Assembly (NCBI GenBank): GCA_963762315.1
Contig: CAVXKO010000007.1
Coordinates: 434,001 to 498,000 of the forward strand
DNA from: RPQJ01 sp963762315
GTDB taxonomy: Bacteria; Pseudomonadota; Gammaproteobacteria; Steroidobacterales; Steroidobacteraceae
DNA length: 64,000 nt
Direction of reading: 5' to 3'
Shown: positions 54,029-62,042 of the stretch, one piece after another
Layout: each line of letters opens with the position of its first letter
Numbering within the stretch: position 1 is the stretch's first letter
The notes under the pieces: generated by a model
Database searches by the model: none
Seen by the model: only the letters and a program-made list of their open reading frames with translations
Told to the model about the DNA's origin: nothing
Position numbers and translations under genes: made by a program

Positions 54029-54795
54029 ATGCAGAGCGCGACTTGACGAGCCTGGCGTCGCAACGCGATCGACAGGTGCGGATCGGACTGCTGCTGACCG
54101 GGCTCTGGCTCAGCGCCGGCATGATGTATATCGCTACGCGACTGGGCTGGAACGGGTTTCTCCACCTGCCGCTCGGCGACCTCGGCGACTTCCTCGACGG
54201 TGCGTTCGCCCCGCTCGCCTTTCTCTGGCTGGTACTGGGTCTGTTCCTGCAGCAGCGCGAGCTCGCAGCCAACAACGTCGCGATCCAGCGCCAGTTCGAG
54301 GTGATGCAGCGCACCGCGGAGCATGCGGAGGTGCAGACGCGCGCCATTGCGGCCAACGAGCTGCACGCCCGGCAGGACACGTTCATCGACGTGGCCCAGC
54401 TGGTGATGAACCAGCTCGAGGTGATCGCCGGGATGCTGTTCCTGTCGAGCCAGGGGTCGACCGGCGATGGCGTGGTGCCGGACGAGGAGATCGACCTGAT
54501 GTTTGCGCGACTGAGCTCCGGCGAATCGTCGGTCTTCAGTCGCCGCATGATCCTGCTGCGAGTGCGGCTGGAGGATGCTCGTGAGGCGTGGAATCTCTTC
54601 TACGGGACGCCGATCCGCACGCAGCATTGCGAGAACTACATCAGGAGTTTCGAGCGGCTGCTGCGCAGCGCGGCCGCGTGCGATCCCGACAGCATGATCG
54701 TGGATGCACTGCACGGCAATGCGCAGGGCCGGCTGTATCGCGTGATGCGTGAACTTCGAGACTCACCGCCGGCGATCCTACCGGCGGCCGGCTGA
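54025..54795 (+). CDS. Two-helix membrane protein with cytosolic coiled-coil region, unknown
   Basis: 256 residues. Hydrophobic segments near 20-40 and 55-75 (IGLLLTGLWLSAGMMYIATR and GAFAPLAFLWLVLGLFLQQ) are followed by a long polar, helix-prone region (residues 76-150, with AVQTRAIAANELHARQ-type pattern) and a C-terminal globular part with C-E-N-Y-I-R-S-F. Starts at an ATG that overlaps the amidohydrolase stop (ATGA), so the two are coupled. I recognise only the general form, seen in related gammaproteobacteria; role not known. Confidence 0.7.
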   Translation: MNAERDLTSLASQRDRQVRIGLLLTGLWLSAGMMYIATRLGWNGFLHLPLGDLGDFLDGAFAPLAFLWLVLGLFLQQRELAANNVAIQRQFEVMQRTAEHAEVQTRAIAANELHARQDTFIDVAQLVMNQLEVIAGMLFLSSQGSTGDGVVPDEEIDLMFARLSSGESSVFSRRMILLRVRLEDAREAWNLFYGTPIRTQHCENYIRSFERLLRSAAACDPDSMIVDALHGNAQGRLYRVMRELRDSPPAILPAAG

Positions 54796-54821
54796 GTCGG
54801 CCGCCGTCCTCGCTGCGCACT

Positions 54822-56684
54822 TCACGCCGCGCCGACGCTCACGTGCCGTGCAAGCCTTGCGGACAAGTCCGCCTTGGGCAGTTCCCGGACGCAGACATGC
54901 GCCCATGCTTCGAGCAGCATGAGGCGAAGCTTCAGCGAGGGGCTCGCGTTGCCGAGGAGGTATCGAAGCCTGGGGCGCGCGAGGCCGAACCAGTCGGCGA
55001 CGAAGGAGTTTTCAAAGAGCCCTTCGGCGATGCGAAAACGCTGAAACGCATTGGTGGGAAACATTCCCTTGGGACGCTGGCTCAGGTCCCGCGGCAGATA
55101 GCGATCGGCGATCTGGCGCACGATCCACTTGTCGCGGAAGAACGGACGCTTGCGGTCGAACACGAACGGCGAGAAGCGCACCTTGCAATCATAGGGAAGG
55201 TTTGCGGAGGCGCGGACCAGGCGGCTGTCGAGGAAGGGAAAGCGGGACTCGATGCTGGCGGCCATGCCCATCGTGTCGTTGCGATGCAGGAGCGTCCGCA
55301 GGATGTAGGAGAGATTGCTGTCGGTCGCCAAGCCGTCTGTCGAGGGCGCCTGGTACCTCAGCTCCGGCGCGTCCGGGAATTCGACCGGGCCCATCGCGAT
55401 CTCGAACTGGCTGGACAAATTCGTCACCAGTTCGCCGTCGCGCGACGTCAGGCCGGCGCTTGCCGCAGGTGAGAATCCGAGTTTGCGCAGTATCCGTCGC
55501 GGCAGGCGGCGCAGCGAAGCGCGCACGTCCGGGACCAGCCACTCGTAGCCGAGATAGCATTCATCGGAGGCCTCGCCGGTCAGCACCGCCTTGATCCCGT
55601 GTTCCTGCACCAGCCGGGAGACCATCAGTACCGGCACGGTGGTCGGGTTCACGAAGGGAGCGCCGAAGTGCTCCACCACGTCGGGGATCGCCTCGAAAAA
55701 GTGATGGTCCTGGACGCTGACCACTTTCAGGTCCAGCTTCAGGCGCTCGCTGAGCCGCTGCGCGGCCGAGCGCTCGCTCAGGGGACCGACGATATCCGCA
55801 TGGAATACCCTTAGGTCGTCGTGGAAGCGGGCCGCCATTGCCATCAGCAGCGAGGAGTCGACGCCGCCCGAGCAGAAGGCGCCGACCGGAACATCGGCGC
55901 AGAGCTGGCTTTCGACACCCTTGAGCAGCAGTTGCTCGACGATGTCCACCAGCTCATTGCGCGGGCGCCGCGCAAAATCCTCGGCCATGTCCGCATCGAC
56001 CATGTCGTTCATGGTCAGGCACTGGGAAAACCGCGCCCGGCTCCCGGGCCTGACACGCACGATCGCGCCCGGCGGCACGATGCTCACGTCGTCGTAGAAC
56101 GAGCGGCCCGACATCGGGCCGTTGAATCCGTGCAGGTACGAAGACACGGTCAACGCATCCGGACGCAATGCCAGCCACGGCTTCATGGCGCCGACGGTCG
56201 AACCGAACAGGAAGGCGTCGTCGCCGTCGTGGACGTACAGCGGCTTGATACCGAAGCGATCGCGCGCAAGCACGAGGGATTTCTCGTGCGTGTCGTAGAG
56301 CGCGAACGCGAACATGCCCTCGAGCCGCGGCAGCGTCGCCTCGACCCCGAAGTGAATCAGCGCTTCGAGCAGCACCTCGGTGTCGCTCGTGGTGCGGAAG
56401 ACGACGCCGAGGCGCTCGAGCTCCGCGCGCAAACCCGCGTAGTCGTACAGTTCGCCGTTGTACACGAGGCAGAACCGCCGGCTGGCGTCCCAGAACGGCT
56501 GCGAGCTGCGCTCGCTCAAGTCGACGAGAGACAGCCGCGTGTGCACCAGTCCGACACCCGCTGCCGCGTAGATGCCACGACCGTCCGGGCCCCGGTGCTG
56601 CAGGCGCCTGGCGGTGTCCCTCAACCGCTCGTCCGATGGCGCCGATCCTGCGTCATGCTGCAGGATGCCGAATATTCCACACAT
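54822..56684 (-). CDS. asnB: Asparagine synthetase (glutamine-hydrolysing) family protein
   Basis: 620 residues. Class II glutaminase starts MCGIFGILQHDAG with the nucleophile Cys2; RLQHRGPDGRGIY, LVYNGELYDY and RFGIKPLYVHDG follow. The synthetase half has PP-loop AFCSGGVDSSLLMAMA and NDTMGMAASIESRFPFLD, as in AsnB. A full-length glutaminase argues against a lasso-peptide cyclase. AsnB-like proteins make asparagine or act in exopolysaccharide and natural-product loci. Convergent with the preceding gene (26 bp) and divergent from the PhyH gene over 236 bp. Confidence 0.9.
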   Translation of the reverse strand: MCGIFGILQHDAGSAPSDERLRDTARRLQHRGPDGRGIYAAAGVGLVHTRLSLVDLSERSSQPFWDASRRFCLVYNGELYDYAGLRAELERLGVVFRTTSDTEVLLEALIHFGVEATLPRLEGMFAFALYDTHEKSLVLARDRFGIKPLYVHDGDDAFLFGSTVGAMKPWLALRPDALTVSSYLHGFNGPMSGRSFYDDVSIVPPGAIVRVRPGSRARFSQCLTMNDMVDADMAEDFARRPRNELVDIVEQLLLKGVESQLCADVPVGAFCSGGVDSSLLMAMAARFHDDLRVFHADIVGPLSERSAAQRLSERLKLDLKVVSVQDHHFFEAIPDVVEHFGAPFVNPTTVPVLMVSRLVQEHGIKAVLTGEASDECYLGYEWLVPDVRASLRRLPRRILRKLGFSPAASAGLTSRDGELVTNLSSQFEIAMGPVEFPDAPELRYQAPSTDGLATDSNLSYILRTLLHRNDTMGMAASIESRFPFLDSRLVRASANLPYDCKVRFSPFVFDRKRPFFRDKWIVRQIADRYLPRDLSQRPKGMFPTNAFQRFRIAEGLFENSFVADWFGLARPRLRYLLGNASPSLKLRLMLLEAWAHVCVRELPKADLSARLARHVSVGAA

Positions 56685-56920
56685 GGCCGGGCCTCATTGA
56701 TTCGAGCAGCAAGTGTACAAGCAACGACCGGGAGGCGGGCGCGAGCGCGGTGTCGATGACGGGCGCAATCGTAGCGCTCGACGCCGTGAGCATCCGGCGG
56801 TTCGGTGGACTACAATCATGCGCGCGGCAGCCGCGCCGATGACCCCATCAGGAGCGTGCGCTCGGCGCCAACAAGACCCACGCCGCGAGAACCGCCCTGC
56901 CCGGCGGCGGGAGCACATGC

Positions 56921-57724
56921 ATGAACATGACACTCAGCCCCGAGCAGTTCGCCCTGGACGGTGTCGCTCTGGTGCGCGGCCTGGTTCCCGGGCCGCTGCT
57001 CGGCGCCATCAACGAACTGATGCGTGCGCGGGCCACGCGGGTGATGGAAGCACTCGGCAACCGGCCGATCGGTATCGGCAGCAGGAACGGCTATCACGAG
57101 CTGGTCCAGCGATCGCCGGGGAGATTTGACGTGCCCCTGCGCGAACAGGACCTGGCACCGATCTGGGGCAGCCGGGGCTCCGCTGCGCCCGAGGTGCCGT
57201 GGCTGGATCTGGTACGGGCCACACTGGGGCCCGATGCAACGCCGTCGTTCTGCGGAGTCGTGTTCTCGCGTCCCGGCTCGCCCGCGCAGCAGTGGCACAT
57301 CGACTCGCCGCACGAGGCGGCCGAGGCCCGGCCCGCGCATGCGGTGAACGTGCTACTGGCATTGGCGGACATCCCGCTCGCGGCCGGCCCGACCGAAGTG
57401 GCGCGCGGCACGCACCTGCTGACGAATCATCTGCAGCGGCCGTGGCTGGACCGCGACAGCCTGCTGTATCAGCTGGAGACGGAGGTAACGCCGGCGGCCC
57501 TGCGGCAACCCGGGCAGGGGGAAGACGCGACGACTCCATCTGTCGTGCAGGCGATGGCGGCGGGGGATTGCCTGATCTTCGACGACCGGATCCTGCACCG
57601 CGGCCTCGCCAACACCAGCAAGCAGGAGCGCTGGGTGGCGTACTTCAGTTACCTGCGGCCGCGCCCGGGCCTGGACGAGATTGCGGACACGCACTTCGAG
57701 GCATCGAGGTCATTGTTCGATTGA
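56921..57724 (+). CDS. Phytanoyl-CoA dioxygenase (PhyH) family protein
   Basis: 267 residues, Fe(II)/2-oxoglutarate oxygenase. The metal triad is visible: QQWHIDSPHEA (His and Asp) and the distal His in LIFDDRILHRGLANTS; the arginine following (HRG) would hold 2-oxoglutarate. GPTEVARGTHLLTNH fits the jelly-roll. No signal peptide. It is divergent from asnB, and both may share one promoter space; together they could modify an amide or amino acid, but this is inference. Substrate unknown. Confidence 0.85.
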   Translation: MNMTLSPEQFALDGVALVRGLVPGPLLGAINELMRARATRVMEALGNRPIGIGSRNGYHELVQRSPGRFDVPLREQDLAPIWGSRGSAAPEVPWLDLVRATLGPDATPSFCGVVFSRPGSPAQQWHIDSPHEAAEARPAHAVNVLLALADIPLAAGPTEVARGTHLLTNHLQRPWLDRDSLLYQLETEVTPAALRQPGQGEDATTPSVVQAMAAGDCLIFDDRILHRGLANTSKQERWVAYFSYLRPRPGLDEIADTHFEASRSLFD

Positions 57725-57808
57725 GTCGATCGGCTGGCGCGATCGTGATTCGCCCGGCTCCCGGGTGCGGAAATCGACCATGCGTTGATCCTGTGAGTTG
57801 CCCAGGCG

Positions 57809-59383
57809 CTAATTCGGCAGCACGAACCCGACTGGCGCACCGGGACCGACGGGCAGGTCAAGCCACACCCATGCCATGGTCATCAACAGGCCGGATACCA
57901 GGAAGGCCAGTGAGTACGGCAGCATGGCGGCAACCAGCGTGCCGATTCCGAACCCCGGCACCCAGCGCTGGCAGAAGGCCAGCACCAGCGGGAAATAGAC
58001 GAGCAGCGGCGTGACGGGGTTCGTCACGCTGTCGCCCATGCGAAAGGCCGCAGTGGTCATTTCCGGCGATATGCCGAGCAGCATCAGCATCGGCACGAGC
58101 ACCGGCGCCAGCATGCCCCACTTGGCGCTTGCCGAACCGATCACCAGGTTGATGTTCGCGCCCATCAGCACGATCGCGCCGACCAGCAGCGCCGGGGGCA
58201 GCGACACCCGGCCCAGGATCTCGGCACCGTTGATCGCCATGATGATGCCGAGGTTGGACCAGTTGAACATCGCCACGAAGTGTGCGGCGACGAACGCCAT
58301 GACGATGTAGTAGGCCATGCTGGCCATGCCCGCGCTGATCATGCGGATGTCGTCCCGATGGCTGCGATTGACGCCGGCGGCCCGCCCGTAGGCGATGCCG
58401 GTGACGAGGAACAGCAGGAAGAAGGCGGCCACCAGGCTCTGCAGCAGGGGTTGCAGAGCCTGCGCATAGCTGCCCCCGGCCGCGGCGGCCTCGTTGAACA
58501 GCGGCGCGCCGCCGTCCACCGCGGACCAGGCAGCCGGCCACGCGAGCAGCGCGAATATCGCGACGACCGCCAGCGCGGCGATGCCCGCAGCGCGCAGGCC
58601 GCGTCGCTCCGCGTCGGTCAGCTCGGTGCCGACTTCATGTACGGGTGCCTCGGCCGTCGGCGTCCAGTCGCCGAAGCGCGGCGCCACGATTCGCTCGGTG
58701 ATGAGCCAGCCGAGCGGCACCATGATGACCGTCATGCCGATGATGAAATACCAGTTGCCGGCGATGTTCATCTTCCAGCCGGGAACCAGCAGCTGCGCGG
58801 CAGGCTCGGTGATGCCGAGCAGCAGCGCGTCGAGCTGGCCCGGCAGCAGGTTGGCCGAGAACCCGCCGGCGACGCCGGCGAAGGACGCCGCGATGCCGAC
58901 GATCGGGTGCCGGCCGGCGGCCGCGAACAGCGCGCCGGCCAGCGGGATCATCACCACGAAGGCCGCGTCGCCGGCCTGGTTGGCCATGACCGAGGCGAAG
59001 ACCACGATCGGCGTGAGCCACGCCTTGGGCGCGTTGCCGACCGCGGCACGCATTGCCGCGCCCGCGAGACCGGTCTGCTCCGCAATGCCCGCGCCCAGCA
59101 TCACCAGCAGCACGTAACCGAGCGGCGCGAACCCCGTCAGCGTGCGCGGCATCTCGACGAACAGGCGCTCGAGGTTGCCGCTCGACAGCAGGCTGGTCGC
59201 CCGGATGGGCTGCTGGTTGACCGGGTTGATCGCTTCCCACCCTGCGGCGGCACCGACGACGCTGAGCGCCACGACCGCGACGATCAGCCACAGAAAGATC
59301 AGCACCGGATCGGGCAGGCGATTGCCGACACGCTCGACGGCGTCGAGCGCGCGACTGAATCGCCCGGGGCTCGACTGCATCAT
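57809..59383 (-). CDS. abgT: AbgT-family p-aminobenzoyl-glutamate transporter
   Basis: 524 residues, about 12 hydrophobic segments. The AbgT family signature is seen in MLGAGIAEQTGLAGAAMRAA, VMANQAGDAAFVVMIPLAG, and the C-terminal AAFRMGDSVTNPVTPLLVYF. Family proteins import p-aminobenzoyl-glutamate in Escherichia coli, while others export sulfonamides. The ATG at 59383 has GAGGCGG upstream. It follows an M20D amidohydrolase gene at 26 bp, echoing the abgABT arrangement. Confidence 0.92.
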   Translation of the reverse strand: MMQSSPGRFSRALDAVERVGNRLPDPVLIFLWLIVAVVALSVVGAAAGWEAINPVNQQPIRATSLLSSGNLERLFVEMPRTLTGFAPLGYVLLVMLGAGIAEQTGLAGAAMRAAVGNAPKAWLTPIVVFASVMANQAGDAAFVVMIPLAGALFAAAGRHPIVGIAASFAGVAGGFSANLLPGQLDALLLGITEPAAQLLVPGWKMNIAGNWYFIIGMTVIMVPLGWLITERIVAPRFGDWTPTAEAPVHEVGTELTDAERRGLRAAGIAALAVVAIFALLAWPAAWSAVDGGAPLFNEAAAAGGSYAQALQPLLQSLVAAFFLLFLVTGIAYGRAAGVNRSHRDDIRMISAGMASMAYYIVMAFVAAHFVAMFNWSNLGIIMAINGAEILGRVSLPPALLVGAIVLMGANINLVIGSASAKWGMLAPVLVPMLMLLGISPEMTTAAFRMGDSVTNPVTPLLVYFPLVLAFCQRWVPGFGIGTLVAAMLPYSLAFLVSGLLMTMAWVWLDLPVGPGAPVGFVLPN

Positions 59384-59409
59384 CGCGCCGCCTCGCCAGC
59401 CTGCCGGCT

Positions 59410-60619
59410 TCAACGTCCTGCCGCCGGCGCCGGGCCGGCCAGCCAGGCCTCGGCGATGCGCACCCAGGCGGTGCCTCCCAGCGGGATCAACGCATCGTTG
59501 AAATCGTAGCTCGGGTTGTGAAGCATGCAGGGCCCCAGGCCGTGGCCGCCGTCGCGGTGGTCGCCGTCGCCATTGCCGATCAGGAAATAGCAGCCCGGCT
59601 TCGCCTGCAGGAAGAAGCTGAAATCCTCGGCGCCCATCGTGGGCCGGAACTCGTGCACGTTCTGTGCGCCGGCCAGGTCGCCGAGCACGCGGCGGATGAA
59701 GTCCGTTTCGGCCGACGTGATTGACGGTGGCCGGGTACTGGCGCCGGAACTCGAATTCGCACTGCGCCTCGAATGCGGCGCAGGTCGATTCCGCGATCGT
59801 GCGCATGCGTCGCTCGATCAGTTCCAGCACCTCGTCGGTGAAGGTGCGCACCGTGCCCTCGATGACGCAGTCGTCCGGCACCACGTTGGTCGCCTCGCCG
59901 GCGTGGATCTTCGTCACCGAGATGACGGCGGTATCGAGCGGGTGCTTGTTGCGCGTCACGATGTTCTGGAACGCCTGCACCATCTGGCAGGCCGCTGGAA
60001 TCGGGTCGATGCCGTTGTGCGGCATTGCGGCGTGCGCGCCCTTGCCGCGGATGGTGGTCTTGAACACGTTGCTCGAGGCAAAGGCCGGTCCGGCGCACAG
60101 GGCGAATTGCCCCGCGGCAAGCCCCGGCCAGTTGTGCGCGCCGAAGATCGCCTCCATCGGGAATCGCTCGAACAGGCCGTCCTTCATCATCTCGCGCGCA
60201 CCGCCGCCGCCTTCCTCGGCAGGCTGGAAGACGAGATACACCGTCCCGTCGAAGTTGCGGTGCTGCGACAGGTGCTTCGCCGCCGCGAGCAGCATGGCCG
60301 TATGGCCATCGTGTCCGCAGGCGTGCATCTTGCCGGCGTGCTGGCTCGCGTGGGCGAAGCGGTTGTGCTCGGTCATCGGCAGCGCATCGATGTCAGCGCG
60401 CAGGCCGACCGCACGCGGCGAGTCGCCGCCGCGGACGACGCCGACCACGCCCGTCTTCCCAAGGCCGCGGTGGATCGGGATGCCCCAGCCTTCGAGCGTC
60501 CGGGCGATCAGGTCCGAGGTGCGCTGCTCTTCGAAGCACAGCTCCGGATGGGCGTGGATATCGCGTCGCACCGTGGCGATCGATGCGGCGTCGCTCAGGA
60601 TCGATTCGATGAAACGCAT
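59410..60619 (-). CDS. M20D amidohydrolase (HipO/AbgB-like), frame broken near 59722
   Basis: Zinc amidohydrolase cleaving N-acyl or aminobenzoyl amino acids. First frame: AHPELCFEEQRTSDLIAR, VGLRADIDALPMTEHN, KMHACGHDGHTAMLL, FQPAEEGGGGAREMM, IRGKGAHAAMPHNGIDPI. After ATVNH the frame changes; skipping one G in GTCGGCC restores AETDFIRRVLGDLAG and MGAEDFSFFLQ with the C-terminus to 59410, 402 residues. GAAGGAAG precedes the ATG. Same operon as abgT; substrate likely an amino-acid amide the transporter imports. Confidence 0.88.
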
Positions 60620-60938
60620 GGGCTTCCTTCCAGGCCGTGGGATGCCTCGTCGAACCGGCTCGAGGGATCGAGCTGGCCCGGACTCAAGCGGACGCACAGT
60701 ACCATTCAATTGCCCTCCGACGAAGATCGAGACGCACCGCCGGCCCGGTGCGCGCGTGGATGACCATGCGATTCGAGAGCAGTTGGATGGCGTCCGGTGT
60801 CGCACACCTTCCGACTGAGACCCACGTCGCCGTTTTTTCTGGTCGTTCCGGTAGCTTTCGTTACCGAGCCCCGCACCGCCACCGGCGGACGCGCAGGGCA
60901 CGCACCCGCGGTGAACGGAAATCCGGAGACTCCGAGAA
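60620..60938. other. Divergent intergenic region, amidohydrolase / bactofilin
   Basis: 319 bp without a convincing gene. It must hold the promoters of both flanking transcripts, but I see no strong hexamers. A small hairpin, CGGTAGC-TTTC-GTTACCG (one G.U pair), lies at 60849-60866, about 70 bp before the bactofilin start. Confidence 0.4.
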
Positions 60939-61355
60939 ATGAGCACGATGCATGACGGCAAGTCGGTCAAGGAATCCATCCTCGGCCCGACCCTGAAGTT
61001 CAAGGGCGAGTTGTCTTCACAGGAAGACCTCGTCATCCATGGCCAGATCGAAGGCACGGTGGGCCCGGCCCCGAAGGTGACCATCGGCCCGGAAGCCGTC
61101 ATCAAGGGCAGCGTGACCGCGGAAGTCATCGTCGTCGAAGGCAACGTGGAAGGCGACATGAAGGCGCAGGCGTCGATCACGGTGCGCGCCAAGGCGAACG
61201 TGCGGGGCAACCTCGAGGCCCCATCCATCAATGTCGCCGAAGGCGCGACGCTGAACGGCAGCATCAAGATGCAGCCGCGCCGCGCGGACGGTTTCTCCTC
61301 CACGTCGAGCGTCGATGGCCTGAGCGGCTACGCGCGCACCGGCACCGGCGAGTGA
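60939..61355 (+). CDS. Bactofilin (first of two)
   Basis: 138-residue polymer-forming cytoskeletal protein. A right-handed beta-helix core of short repeats: LGPTLKFKGELSSQEDLVIH, GQIEGTV, GSVTAEVIVVEGNVEGDMKA, GNLEAPSINVAEGATLNGSI; a short polar tail follows. No membrane segment, so recruitment to the envelope may depend on the N-terminal tip. Bactofilins organise cell shape, stalk or polar structures. The stop is 18 bp from the second bactofilin, so both are in one transcript. Confidence 0.92.
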   Translation: MSTMHDGKSVKESILGPTLKFKGELSSQEDLVIHGQIEGTVGPAPKVTIGPEAVIKGSVTAEVIVVEGNVEGDMKAQASITVRAKANVRGNLEAPSINVAEGATLNGSIKMQPRRADGFSSTSSVDGLSGYARTGTGE

Positions 61356-61373
61356 CGAAGGGAGGATTGAAAC

Positions 61374-61967
61374 ATGTGGAAGCGTGAACGCGTTGAACGC
61401 GTCGACATCGAAGAAGTCCTGAAATCCGCACCGGTCGAGGCAACGGCCATGGCTGCCCGAGCGATCGACCCCCCCGCTCCAGCTGCGGTGGCACCGTCCG
61501 CCTCGGCGACGGTTGCGACCCTGCCGCAGGGACAGAAGGCCTGCGTCCTCGGCGCAACGCTGCGCTTCAAGGGCGACCTGGTCGCCGACGAAGACCTCAC
61601 CATCGAGGGCCAGATCGACGGGTCGGTGCTGCACACGCGGAACCTCACCATCGGCGGCCCCGGACACGTGCGGGGCGATATCCGCGCGCGGCGCGTGATC
61701 ATCGAAGGCAAGGTGAGCGGTAACGTCTATGCGCTCGACAGCGTCACGCTGCGCGCCGGTGCGGTGCTGACCGGCGATGTGTTCGCCCGGCGCGTCGCCA
61801 TCGAGGACGGTGCCTGCATCAGCGGCCGCGTCGACATGGACAATGCACCGGCCGTGCCGAAGATCGACACCGCTGCCATCGGCGGCTCCGACGAGTCCGA
61901 GCGTGAACTCTCGAACCAGGAAGTCGGCGAACTGCTCGGCGGAGAAGCAGACCTCAAGGTCGGTTGA
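61374..61967 (+). CDS. Bactofilin (second, with N-terminal extension)
   Basis: 197 residues: a longer N-terminal arm (about 1-55, with charged MWKRERVERVDIEEVL and an Ala/Pro-rich stretch) before the beta-helix KGDLVADEDLTIEGQIDGSV, VRGDIRARRVIIEGKVSGNV and GDVFARRVAIEDGACISGRV, then an acidic C-terminal tail with SNQEVGELLGGE. The extended arms differ from the first bactofilin and may copolymerise with it. Preceded by GGGAGG. Ends before a clear terminator. Confidence 0.92.
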   Translation: MWKRERVERVDIEEVLKSAPVEATAMAARAIDPPAPAAVAPSASATVATLPQGQKACVLGATLRFKGDLVADEDLTIEGQIDGSVLHTRNLTIGGPGHVRGDIRARRVIIEGKVSGNVYALDSVTLRAGAVLTGDVFARRVAIEDGACISGRVDMDNAPAVPKIDTAAIGGSDESERELSNQEVGELLGGEADLKVG

Positions 61968-61988
61968 CGGAACGCACCGCCCTCATAA

Positions 61989-62020
61989 AGAAGGCCCCGC
62001 GGAGCGGGGCCTTCTGTTTT
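61989..62020. terminator. Bidirectional rho-independent terminator after the bactofilins
   Basis: GAAGGCCCCGC-GGA-GCGGGGCCTTC followed by TGTTTT on the plus strand, in the convergent gap between the second bactofilin and the TonB receptor. The minus strand shows only TTTATGAG after the stem, so termination is best supported for the bactofilins. Confidence 0.8.
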
Positions 62021-62042
62021 CCGGACGAGTCCGACGCCGCTA

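Noticed and set aside
54822..56684. AsnB homologue as a lasso-peptide cyclase
   Set aside because: The glutaminase half is intact with Cys2, and no leader peptidase, RRE or precursor-like small ORF lies near; full-length AsnB is the simpler reading.
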